64,000 nucleotides of DNA from DASRQK01 sp964401685. GTDB lineage: Bacteria > Bacteroidota > Bacteroidia > Sphingobacteriales > Sphingobacteriaceae. The stretch spans positions 83,018-147,017 of the forward strand of contig CAYNZH010000001.1 of the NCBI GenBank assembly GCA_964401685.1, in the 5' to 3' direction. Of the stretch, positions 51,955-59,916 are shown in pieces. The notes under the pieces are model-generated. The model had not been told where the DNA came from. It saw only the letters and a program-made list of their open reading frames with translations, and searched no databases. Each line of letters begins with the position of its first letter. Position 1 is the first letter of the stretch. Both the position numbers and the translations under genes were made by a program.

Positions 51955-52427
51955 CTCAAAATTTCTAAAAGTCTGCGTTCGCTCCCGTTTTTAAATTCGC
52001 GGATAAACTTTTCCTTGTCTCGCAAATACATCACATGAATGTAAATGACTTTCCTGTCCTTGCTTACATCCATGACCAGGGTTCCGGGCGTCAATGCAAT
52101 CACAGTGGACAACATATTGATCTCAAAATCTGTCCTGGCATCCATGGGGTAGCCAATGATCCCTGGCCTCATGAAGAATTTCGGTGTTATAACATCAAAT
52201 GCGACCTGCACATTTGCTTTGATCATTTCAAATAAAAAATAAAGGAAAAATCCGATCACCTTTGGTACTCGGGTAAAATAACGCTTGTCTTCTTCTCCGC
52301 GATTCATCAGCCAGAGAATAAAAAACCCTATCACGAAACCAAAGTAAAAATTTGGAAAGTCCACAGCCCCGGTGATGGCCACCCAGACAAAAGACAACAA
52401 GAGATTCAACAGAAATTGCTTCATCAT
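51951..52427 (-). CDS. mnhE: Na+/H+ antiporter subunit E
   Basis: A 158-residue subunit. N-terminal membrane helices are followed by LFEMIKANVQVAFDVITP and the family motif STVIALTPGTLVMDVSKD. Length and order fit MnhE. It is 12 bp after mnhD and overlaps mnhF by 4 bp. Confidence 0.95.
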   Translation of the reverse strand: MMKQFLLNLLLSFVWVAITGAVDFPNFYFGFVIGFFILWLMNRGEEDKRYFTRVPKVIGFFLYFLFEMIKANVQVAFDVITPKFFMRPGIIGYPMDARTDFEINMLSTVIALTPGTLVMDVSKDRKVIYIHVMYLRDKEKFIREFKNGSERRLLEILR

Positions 52428-52439
52428 TTTCCTAAATTA

Positions 52440-53816
52440 TTAAAATCCCACACCATTTTGTGTTGCTGCATCCCCCAAGACAGCTTTTATATAGATCGAT
52501 GGGTCCAAAAATTCTCCCGCGATGCGTTCTACCAAAACGACAATATGCTCAGCACCAAAACCTAAATATAAGGAAACAACTGCCAACATTATAATCGGCG
52601 CAATCAATAAATTTTGTTTGGCTTTGGGCCACTTTTTAAAATCGAGGAAATCGCTGCTGGTTTCAGGCTGAATTTTCCAAAAAACTTCGGCCCAAAGCCT
52701 CGCGATAACATACAGCGTAACAAAACTGCCCAGTATCAGGGCTATTACAAAATAATAATTGTCCGCACTAAAACCCGCCCGGAAAAGATCGATTTTAGGC
52801 CAGAATCCAGAAAGAGGCGGGGTCCCCACTAAGGAGAACAAAACAACACCTATGAGCAGCGAAATTTTTGGAAACCGCGTATAAAGCCCTCCGATTTTTT
52901 CGATATTAGAGGATCCGTTCAGATTTCGGATTAGGCCTGAGACCAAAAACAGATTGGTCTTGATCATGATGTCATGAATAAGATAAAACAGCGCTCCGGT
53001 GAAAGCGACTTCGGAATATAGACCGAGCCCTCCGATCATATAGCCAATGTGACAAACAATCAGGTAGGAGAATATCCGCCGAATGTTTGACTTGATTAGT
53101 GCACCGAAAGCACCGGTCAGAATGGTCATTACCCCGATTGCGATAAATAATATTTTTATGAAATCGTCTGGGATGAAAATTAACGTGAAAAACCTGAACA
53201 AGGCATAAATACCGACTTTGGTGAGCAAGCCCCCAAATATTGCTGCAACCGCCGAAGGAGGCGTATGATAGGAGGAAGGAAGCCAAAAGTACAGGGGAAA
53301 AATTGCCGATTTGATCCCAAATCCGACAATGAAAAAGATGGCGGTGAGATTGACNNNNNNNNNNNNNNNNNNNNNNNNNNNNNNNNNNNNNNNNNNNNNN
53401 NNNNNNNNNNNNNNNNNNNNNNNNNNNNNNNNNNNNNNNNNNNNNNNNNNNNNNAGGCCCAGCATGAGAAAATGCAGAATTGGGAAATAACCAAATTCCA
53501 TCCTCTGCCGAGAAATTCCGGCTGTAGAATAAAGCGAAACAGCGAGTCCGGCGATAGCGCTCAGCAAAACCATGGTGCTGCTGAACATGTCTGCGACAAA
53601 AACAATTCCAAAGGGCGCGTCCCAGTTTGCAGCATTCATTGTAAGCGTACCACCGGTCCATATTTTCACGAAAAGATGGATGGACAGACCCAATACGAGC
53701 ACGGTTCCCGCGACACTTAATATTTTTTGTATGCGTGTTTTTCGCCAAAACAACAACAAGATGATGGCGACGAACAGGTGTGCAATGACCGGAAGTATTA
53801 TCAGGTTGTCAATCAT
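52440..53816 (-). CDS. mnhD: Na+/H+ antiporter subunit D, interrupted by a sequencing gap
   Basis: A proton-translocating subunit of the NuoL/M/N (complex I-like) family. After the gap the protein shows the conserved VGFGIKSAIFPLYFWLPSSYHTPPSA and GGLLTKVGIYAL. Before the gap it runs from the start to EFGYFPILHFLMLG. The Ns at 53355-53454 replace a stretch that should contain two or three helices. 424 residues are visible, against about 490-500 in homologues, so I infer that some 70-90 residues are missing and the 100 Ns are only a placeholder. The frame is compatible on both sides. It overlaps mnhC by 4 bp. Confidence 0.93.
   Translation of the reverse strand: MIDNLIILPVIAHLFVAIILLLFWRKTRIQKILSVAGTVLVLGLSIHLFVKIWTGGTLTMNAANWDAPFGIVFVADMFSSTMVLLSAIAGLAVSLYSTAGISRQRMEFGYFPILHFLMLGXXXXXXXXXXXXXXXXXXXXXXXXXXXXXXXXXXVNLTAIFFIVGFGIKSAIFPLYFWLPSSYHTPPSAVAAIFGGLLTKVGIYALFRFFTLIFIPDDFIKILFIAIGVMTILTGAFGALIKSNIRRIFSYLIVCHIGYMIGGLGLYSEVAFTGALFYLIHDIMIKTNLFLVSGLIRNLNGSSNIEKIGGLYTRFPKISLLIGVVLFSLVGTPPLSGFWPKIDLFRAGFSADNYYFVIALILGSFVTLYVIARLWAEVFWKIQPETSSDFLDFKKWPKAKQNLLIAPIIMLAVVSLYLGFGAEHIVVLVERIAGEFLDPSIYIKAVLGDAATQNGVGF
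53355..53454. other. sequencing gap (100 N) inside mnhD
   Basis: The flanks are not duplicated, so this is a true gap, and its real length is unknown. Confidence 0.97.
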
Positions 53817-54169
53817 ATATCTTCGTCCTCCGGCGTATTTAAATCGTCCAAATCATCTGTACTCATTAGCGCATACACTCTTTTCAAGAGCACAATGGCA
53901 AAGGATTGCAGGCCAAAACTGATCACAATGGCCGTAAGAATCAAAGCTTGCGGAATGGGGTCAGCGTAAATTTCAGTAAACACATTGGAACCTTCTTGAA
54001 TGACCGGCGGGCTTCCCTTGGTAATCCTGCCCAGTAAAAAAATCAAAAGATTGACACCATTCCCCAAAAGGGTGATTCCAAGCAAAAGTTTTACCATGCT
54101 TCGTCGCAGAATCAGGTAAAATCCTGAGGAATATAATGAGGCAATCAATAGGACAAAAAGCAATTCCAT
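53813..54169 (-). CDS. mnhC: Na+/H+ antiporter subunit C
   Basis: A 118-residue subunit with three helices, similar to NuoK. The motif LLGITLLGNGVNLLIFLLGR and the ending DPIPQALILTAIVISFGLQSF are characteristic. It lies 16 bp after mnhB and overlaps mnhD by 4 bp. Confidence 0.95.
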   Translation of the reverse strand: MELLFVLLIASLYSSGFYLILRRSMVKLLLGITLLGNGVNLLIFLLGRITKGSPPVIQEGSNVFTEIYADPIPQALILTAIVISFGLQSFAIVLLKRVYALMSTDDLDDLNTPEDEDI

Positions 54170-54185
54170 ATGTCGTGCTTATTCT

Positions 54186-54599
54186 TTAGTCGCTAAATTG
54201 TGATATTGTAAATAAAATGGTCAAAACCGATCCGATCACGACCATGTACACGCCCATGTCGAAAAAAAGAGCTGTTCCGACAGTACCGAGACCCCACACT
54301 TGCTGTTCCATCCAAAGACCCGTCATGACTGGCAAACCGTAAAACACGGGTAAAAACATACTGCCCGTGGCTAGCAAAAGTCCGATGGGCACAAACGCTC
54401 TGGGGTGAAAATGCAGCAGCTTCAGCGTTTGGTCAGTGCCATTGGTCAGGCTATGCAGAACAAAGGCTATAGATGCGACCAAACCGCCCACAAAGCCTCC
54501 ACCCGGAAGATAATGGCCTCTCAGAAGCATAAATACCGAGAACAATAGCAGTACTGGCAACAGATAATTCGTAGCTGTAATTAAGATCCTACTTTTCAT
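54186..54599 (-). CDS. mnhB: Na+/H+ antiporter subunit B
   Basis: A 137-residue subunit with four helices. The MnhB signature LRGHYLPGGGFVGGLVASIAF is intact, and the C-terminus GTALFFDMGVYMVVIGSVLTILF is typical. It starts 2 bp after the mnhA stop. Confidence 0.95.
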   Translation of the reverse strand: MKSRILITATNYLLPVLLLFSVFMLLRGHYLPGGGFVGGLVASIAFVLHSLTNGTDQTLKLLHFHPRAFVPIGLLLATGSMFLPVFYGLPVMTGLWMEQQVWGLGTVGTALFFDMGVYMVVIGSVLTILFTISQFSD

Positions 54600-54601
54600 A
54601 G

Positions 54602-56575
54602 CTATTCTTTTTCCGTGGGTTTTAAACGCAGTTTCAGCAGACTATACACGCCTACAGCCGCAATACTCAAAACCACAATTTCAAACATGGTATCAAACCC
54701 TCTAAAGTCCACCAAAATTACGTTCACCACATTTTTCCCTTTAGCGAGAAGATAAGCGTTGTCGCCGTAAAATCGACTTACCTCTTGATTCACTGGCTGG
54801 TTTAAAACATGTAAAGCCGTAATCGCAATGATCCCCCCAAAGCTAATTGATAAAATCGTGTCACGGAGTTTGACCGCATGATTGGCGAAATTGAGAAAGG
54901 GCGGCAACCTGAACAACACCAAGACGAAAAGGACGACCGTCAGCGTGTCAATGGTAAACTGGGTCAATGCCAGATCCGGAGCGCTGTAAAACACAAAAAT
55001 CAAGCAGATACAATAACCTACGACACTGGTTCCGACCACCGCGGTAAGTCGGGAAGGTGTGGCTATGGTCAGAAACAACGCGGCTATCATGATGACAGAC
55101 ACGGCCACTTCGTAGACCGTCACCGGTGAAATGTTTTCCAGATTTAGCGGTATGTGGCCCATTTGAAAAAGCTTGTACCCCAATATGGCGACCGAAAACA
55201 ACAATATCTTGAAGAGATAGGACTTCAGATAACTATTGTGCCAATAGTTTGTGTATCGTGCAGCAAAGTGTAAGGCCTTGTCGCCGAGGTAACCAAACAT
55301 CTTTTCCGTTGAAAATCTGTTGAAAGTCGAGAAACGATTTTCCGATTTTTCAGATGGTTTAATGAACAAATAAAGCACCGTACCACCGATAAGCGTTGCA
55401 GCACTCAGGAGGAGCACCGTGTTGAAACCATGCCATATTTTGAGATCAACCACGTTTCCTGAGCGGGAAATGGCATCTGAAGTCGCATTCAAGAGATACT
55501 TTCCGGGAATTTCGGGAAAAAAGCCAAAGACTAGACCGAAAAAACCAAGGAGAAGTGGCGGAAGCCACATTTTTATGTCGACACGGTGATCCTGGGCAAA
55601 CTCTGCCGGCATTTTCCCTATAAATGGCGTGATTCCGGCTAGGAAACCGGCAGCGAGCAGAAAGACGTTGGTCAGCAATGCAAATCCAGTCAGTGCAACT
55701 ACCCAGTTTTCTGCATTTAAGGTGGATTCGTAGATAAGGTCTTTGCCGATGAAGCCGAAGGTGAAAGGCAAGCCGGCACTTGATAATGCCGCCATTGCCC
55801 CGGCGAGAGCGATCAGAGGCATTATCGCGCGCAGTCCTCTCAAGCGGGACAAATCTCGAGTGCCGGTTTCGTGGTCAATGACGCCAGTAATCAGAAACAA
55901 AGCGGCTTTGTAAAGAGCGTGAACTAAAATAAACACGGAAACAGCGAGTAGGGACTGTTCGGTCCCCAGCCCTAAAAGAAACACCAGCATTCCCAGTGCG
56001 GAAATCGTAGTATAAGCAAGTACACTCTTTAAATCTGTTTTAAACAGAGCCTGCATAGAAGCAAGAAGCATAGTTATACCACCGACGATGAGCAGCGTAT
56101 AGGTCCAGCCGTCTGTGCTTCCCAAGACAGGGAACATGCGGGCTAGCAAGAACACACCTGCCTTGACCATGGTAGCGGAATGCAGGTAGGCAGAAATGGG
56201 AGTGGGAGCTTTCATCGCTCCGGGCAACCAAAACTGAAAAGGAAACTGAGCCGATTTTGTAAACGCTCCCATAAGTACTAGTCCCAACATCAGCCCGTAC
56301 AGATTGTGCTGGGTGATAAACTCGTGTTGCTCTGCCATTGCCTGTACCGAATACGTCCCGGAAACATATCCCAGGAGTATAAGGCCTGCCATCAGGAAAA
56401 AACCGCCCCCACCGGTAATCGCAAGGGCAGTGAGCGCGCTTTTCCTGGATTCCTTCTGATCATTATTAAAACCAATGAGGAAAAAGGAACTTATACTGGT
56501 GAGCTCCCAAAAAACCAGCAGCAAAATAATATTATCCGACAGAACCAAGCCTAGCATAGCGGCCATAAACAAGGT
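54602..56575 (-). CDS. mnhA: Na+/H+ antiporter subunit A, N-terminus lost in a gap
   Basis: The largest Mrp subunit, NuoL-like, which conducts ions and carries C-terminal MbhD/MbhE-like domains (ALTQFTIDTLTVVLFVLVLFRLP and the DFRGFDTMFEIVVLSIAAVG ending). 657 residues are visible, starting inside the membrane core (TLFMAAMLGLVLSDNIILLLVFWELTSISS). Homologues have about 770-800 residues, so roughly the first 115-140 residues and the promoter lie in the gap at 56576-56675. Conserved ion-channel residues are seen in KSAQFPFQFWLPGAMKAPTPISAYLHSATMVKAG. First gene of the operon; the Mrp complex exports Na+ and supports alkaline or salt tolerance. Confidence 0.95.
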   Translation of the reverse strand, partial: TLFMAAMLGLVLSDNIILLLVFWELTSISSFFLIGFNNDQKESRKSALTALAITGGGGFFLMAGLILLGYVSGTYSVQAMAEQHEFITQHNLYGLMLGLVLMGAFTKSAQFPFQFWLPGAMKAPTPISAYLHSATMVKAGVFLLARMFPVLGSTDGWTYTLLIVGGITMLLASMQALFKTDLKSVLAYTTISALGMLVFLLGLGTEQSLLAVSVFILVHALYKAALFLITGVIDHETGTRDLSRLRGLRAIMPLIALAGAMAALSSAGLPFTFGFIGKDLIYESTLNAENWVVALTGFALLTNVFLLAAGFLAGITPFIGKMPAEFAQDHRVDIKMWLPPLLLGFFGLVFGFFPEIPGKYLLNATSDAISRSGNVVDLKIWHGFNTVLLLSAATLIGGTVLYLFIKPSEKSENRFSTFNRFSTEKMFGYLGDKALHFAARYTNYWHNSYLKSYLFKILLFSVAILGYKLFQMGHIPLNLENISPVTVYEVAVSVIMIAALFLTIATPSRLTAVVGTSVVGYCICLIFVFYSAPDLALTQFTIDTLTVVLFVLVLFRLPPFLNFANHAVKLRDTILSISFGGIIAITALHVLNQPVNQEVSRFYGDNAYLLAKGKNVVNVILVDFRGFDTMFEIVVLSIAAVGVYSLLKLRLKPTEKE

Positions 56576-56675
56576 NNNNNNNNNNNNNNNNNNNNNNNNN
56601 NNNNNNNNNNNNNNNNNNNNNNNNNNNNNNNNNNNNNNNNNNNNNNNNNNNNNNNNNNNNNNNNNNNNNNNNNNN
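56576..56675. other. sequencing gap (100 N) between mnhA and a phnA-like gene
   Basis: No flank duplication. The left side is inside mnhA (minus strand) and the right side is inside a plus-strand gene, so the gap hides both 5' ends. Confidence 0.97.
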
Positions 56676-56822
56676 TTGGATGTAAAGGGTAGCTCGTTGA
56701 ATGCTAAAATGGGTACAGTGGTCAAGAATATTCGTTTGGTAGAAAATAATCCCGAGCAGATCGAAGGAAAGATTGGGGGTCAAGTCATTGTGATTCTGAC
56801 TAAATACTTGAGAAAACAGTAA
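56676..56822 (+). CDS. PhnA/YjdM-type zinc-ribbon protein, C-terminal part
   Basis: Forty-eight residues remain, LDVKGSSLNAKMGTVVKNIR followed by a basic end TKYLRKQ, which match the C-terminal domain of the PhnA/YjdM family (full length about 110). The N-terminal zinc ribbon and the start are lost in the gap at 56576-56675. The family was named for a locus next to phosphonate genes but has no proven function. It would be divergent from mnhA. Confidence 0.8.
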   Translation: MDVKGSSLNAKMGTVVKNIRLVENNPEQIEGKIGGQVIVILTKYLRKQ

Positions 56823-56897
56823 TAAAGTCTAAAAATATTTTGGTAATTCGAATTTGTTTCTCGTTATTTAGTCTTTCATTTTAAAGCAGATTGGATC

Positions 56898-57419
56898 ATG
56901 AAAAGAATGCTCATTTTGCTTGGCGTCATTCTCGTGTTAAACTTTCAGGGAAAGGCCCAGGATCAACAACAACAACAGTGGCTTGTTGGAGTCGACGAGT
57001 TCACGCCTGAATTTTCATTTACGTGGAAGGGAGGAAAAGCAGATAAAATTTCCAATCATCAAGGCAAGGTCGTCCTGATCAATTTCTTTGCGACCTGGTG
57101 CCCGCCCTGCCGCCAGGAATTGCCTAGAGTGCAACAGGAAATCTGGGATCAATATCAAAGCAGAGAAGATTTCGCTTTATTTGTCTTCGGGCGCGAAGAG
57201 GATTGGGATGTTCTAGATCCTTTTATAGAAAAAACCGGATATACTTTCCCAATTCTTCCCGATTTAGAAAGGAATATATTCTCAAAATTTGCCACCCAAT
57301 CCATTCCCAGAAATGTGATCCTAGACCGGAATGGTAAGATCATCTATCAGTCTATTGGATATTCCGTTGCCGAATTTGATAAAATGTTAATGGTTTTGGA
57401 GCACGCACTAAATCAGTGA
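56898..57419 (+). CDS. TlpA-like thioredoxin-family exported protein
   Basis: A 173-residue periplasmic thiol-disulfide protein. The signal peptide covers residues 1-20. The active site is Cys68-Pro-Pro-Cys71 in FFATWCPPCRQELP and the cis-proline region is SIPRNVILDRNG. It probably reduces thiols or disulfides in the envelope (TlpA/ResA class). A single gene; its stop is followed one base later by the end of the converging thiL. Confidence 0.92.
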   Translation: MKRMLILLGVILVLNFQGKAQDQQQQQWLVGVDEFTPEFSFTWKGGKADKISNHQGKVVLINFFATWCPPCRQELPRVQQEIWDQYQSREDFALFVFGREEDWDVLDPFIEKTGYTFPILPDLERNIFSKFATQSIPRNVILDRNGKIIYQSIGYSVAEFDKMLMVLEHALNQ

Positions 57420-57420
57420 T

Positions 57421-58467
57421 CTATTTCTTAAATGCATTCCAGCCCTGCGCTTTGAGCGGGTGTACGATTCCTGCTTTTGAAATCATCTCGCATCCCTCGC
57501 CCGCTGCGGTAATATGCCCGATAACTGAAAATTCCACTGAATTTTTGACTTTGTCATAGTCGTCTTGAGCGATCGTGAAAAGTAGTTCATAATCTTCACC
57601 TCCGCTCAGGGCACACACTGTAGGATCAAGTCCAAATTCTACCGCCGTGTCGTAGGTCATGGGATCAATAGGAATTTTCTCTTCATAGAGCTTGCAACCC
57701 TTATCTGACGCATGGCAAATATGTAGGATCTCTGAAGCCAAACCATCGGAAATATCGATCATGGACGTCGGCTTTAGTTCTAAATCTTTAAATAGCTGCA
57801 CGATATCACGCCTTGCTTCCGGCTTTAGCTGTCTCTCAACAATATAATCCTTCCCCTCTAGATCAGGTTGGATCTGCGGATTTTCAAGAAAAATTCGCTT
57901 TTCTCTCTCGAGAAGTTGTAATCCTACATAAGCTCCGCCCAAATCTCCGGTGACAACAAGTAAATCACCTTCTCTAGCTCCATTTCTGTAAACAGCATCT
58001 TGAGGTTTTACATAACCCAAACTAGTAATACTCATTACCAAGCCCTGTGCTGATGCAGAAGTATCGCCACCAACCAGGTCCACCTTATATTTATCGCAGG
58101 CCAGCAAAATCCCACTATACAATTCTTCTACGGCTTCCAATGGAAATTTGCTGGACAGCCCGAGTGACACCGTAATTTGTGAAGCCATCCCGTTCATTGC
58201 ATAAATATCACTCAGATTGACCTGTACAGCTTTATATCCCAAATGTTTCATAGGCATATAACGCAGATCGAAATGAATATTTTCCAAAAGGAGATCCGTG
58301 GATACAAGGGTCTGATGCCCAGAATAATCAAGAACTGCGGCATCATCACCAATTCCAAAAATTGTGGATTTTTCTGTCAGTTGAATAGCCTTTTTAAGGT
58401 GCTCAATCAACCCGAATTCACCCATTTCATCCAAAGATGATCTTTCCTTATTATCAAATATACTCAT
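57421..58467 (-). CDS. thiL: thiamine-monophosphate kinase
   Basis: A 348-residue enzyme that phosphorylates thiamine monophosphate to the diphosphate. The PurM-like ATP-binding motifs IGDDAAVLDYSGHQTLVSTD, NLSDIYAMNG, and GDLGGAYVGL, with the catalytic-region ISDGLASEILHI and SGGEDYELLFT, are intact. It is 21 bp downstream of nadA and on the same strand, so cotranscription is likely. No TPP riboswitch was recognised upstream. Confidence 0.95.
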   Translation of the reverse strand: MSIFDNKERSSLDEMGEFGLIEHLKKAIQLTEKSTIFGIGDDAAVLDYSGHQTLVSTDLLLENIHFDLRYMPMKHLGYKAVQVNLSDIYAMNGMASQITVSLGLSSKFPLEAVEELYSGILLACDKYKVDLVGGDTSASAQGLVMSITSLGYVKPQDAVYRNGAREGDLLVVTGDLGGAYVGLQLLEREKRIFLENPQIQPDLEGKDYIVERQLKPEARRDIVQLFKDLELKPTSMIDISDGLASEILHICHASDKGCKLYEEKIPIDPMTYDTAVEFGLDPTVCALSGGEDYELLFTIAQDDYDKVKNSVEFSVIGHITAAGEGCEMISKAGIVHPLKAQGWNAFKK

Positions 58468-58488
58468 TGTGTATCCTTACTTTAAACG

Positions 58489-59484
58489 CTACAAACCCAG
58501 GCGCTCTGAAATCTCCAACATCCTGTTGATAGGTTTTTGTGCTTTCAAAATTAAATCCATAGGCAAGTCAACTTCTGGCTGTTCATACTTCAAACAATTA
58601 TAAAGCTTCTCCAGCGTATTTAACTTCATATATGGGCAGTCGTTGCACGCACAGTTATTCGTAGGTGGTGCCGGAATGAAAGTTTTGTGTGGGCTAGCTT
58701 TTTGCATCTGATGGATAATACCACTCTCCGTTGCGACGATGAAGGTATCTGCATCGCTTTCCTTTGTGTATTTTAAAAGCCCTGAAGTCGATCCAATATA
58801 GTCCGCTTCTTCCAAGACCGGAGCCTCACATTCTGGGTGTGCTATGAATTTCGCCGAAGGATATTTTTCTCTCAGGTCGGCAATCTTGTCCAACGAGAAA
58901 ATTTCGTGGACCATGCAGGCGCCGTTCCACAGAACCATCTCCCTTCCGGTTTTTTTCATGACGTATTCGCCGAGATTCTTATCAGGCCCAAATATTATTT
59001 TCTGGTCCTTAGGTAAACTTTCCACAATCTGAACAGCGTTAGTTGACGTACAGACAATATCCGTCAGCGCTTTGAGTTCAGCAGTACAATTCACATAGGT
59101 AATCACCAGATGATCAGGGTACAATTCTTTAAATTTTGCGAATAAATGCGCCGGTGCACTGTCCGATAATGAACACCCTGCATTGAGATCCGGAAGTAGT
59201 ACCTTCTTCGACGGCGATAAAATTTTCGCTGTTTCTGCCATGAAATGCACACCAGCGAAAACGATCACGTCTGCTTCGGTTTTTGCAGCCTCTTGGGAAA
59301 GCCCTAAACTATCGCCGATGTAATCAGCAATATCTTGTATCTCAGGGTATTGGTAATAGTGTGCTAAAATTACAGCATTCTTCTCCTTCTTCAACCTCTT
59401 AATCTCCTCAACCAAATCCAAAGTGGGATCAATGGGGATGGGGAGATACCCTTTCGTTTTAATGTCCGCAATTAGTGTTTCCAT
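58489..59484 (-). CDS. nadA: quinolinate synthase A
   Basis: A 331-residue [4Fe-4S] enzyme that condenses iminoaspartate with dihydroxyacetone phosphate to quinolinate in de novo NAD synthesis. The three cluster cysteines are expected in YVNCTAELKA, WNGACMVHEIF, and the CACNDCPYMKLN segment; all are present. The motif VILAHYYQYPEIQDIADYIGDSL marks the N-terminus. It is divergent from nadB, its partner in the same pathway, across a 432-bp AT-rich segment. An exact -7 motif at 59499-59492 precedes the ATG by 7 nt. Confidence 0.96.
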   Translation of the reverse strand: METLIADIKTKGYLPIPIDPTLDLVEEIKRLKKEKNAVILAHYYQYPEIQDIADYIGDSLGLSQEAAKTEADVIVFAGVHFMAETAKILSPSKKVLLPDLNAGCSLSDSAPAHLFAKFKELYPDHLVITYVNCTAELKALTDIVCTSTNAVQIVESLPKDQKIIFGPDKNLGEYVMKKTGREMVLWNGACMVHEIFSLDKIADLREKYPSAKFIAHPECEAPVLEEADYIGSTSGLLKYTKESDADTFIVATESGIIHQMQKASPHKTFIPAPPTNNCACNDCPYMKLNTLEKLYNCLKYEQPEVDLPMDLILKAQKPINRMLEISERLGL

Positions 59485-59916
59485 GATTCAACAAATATAC
59501 GGAATTTAAAAGACATGTGTCCATCCCGAGAATTCGGGTTTTCCACCGATTCACACATTCAATAATTAATAATAATAGTTTATTTATAATATTCTTATTG
59601 TTTGTTAGTGTGTTAGTAATGTTGAGAATTGAGGTGGTTTTTATTTGTTTTATTAGTTATTATAGAATTACTAACATCTTATTAACATCCTGGTAATATC
59701 ATTCCTCTGATTTTCAGGTCACATTAAAAACCATGAGATTTTTTTCAATACTCAAATGTGTATTAAATTCTGTCGATTAATTGTTAATATTGTAGGTGAT
59801 TTGTTGGGATAACTTTTGTGAATTTGTGCAATACTTTTTGTTTCCGCTTGAACTTAGGAGTTATTAAAAGTTATTAGCGTGTTATCCACATTTATATTAA
59901 CATATATCTGGCTTTT
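59485..59916. other. 432-bp AT-rich intergenic region with DnaA-box-like sites; candidate replication origin
   Basis: The only long non-coding stretch in the window. It is very AT-rich (15 G or C in 59581-59640). It contains a perfect DnaA box TTATCCACA at 59882-59890, one-mismatch boxes at 59679-59687 (TTATTAACA) and 59757-59765 (minus strand), and a 10-bp inverted pair TGTTAGTAAT at 59613-59622 and 59667-59676. mnmG, often near oriC, is 4 kb away. It also must hold the nadB promoter (near-consensus TATATCTG at 59903-59910, 6 nt before the ATG). No protein-coding frame of note. Confidence 0.45.
59492..59499 (-). promoter_or_regulatory. -7 element seven nucleotides before an ATG (leaderless-type promoter)
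   Basis: TATATTTG on the minus strand, followed by TTGAATC and the nadA ATG at 59484. Confidence 0.5.

Noticed and set aside
56576..56725. Apparent N-terminus MTTVPILAFNEL for mnhA on the far side of the gap
   Set aside because: It is antisense to the PhnA-type C-terminus and joined to mnhA only across the Ns, so it is not part of the protein.
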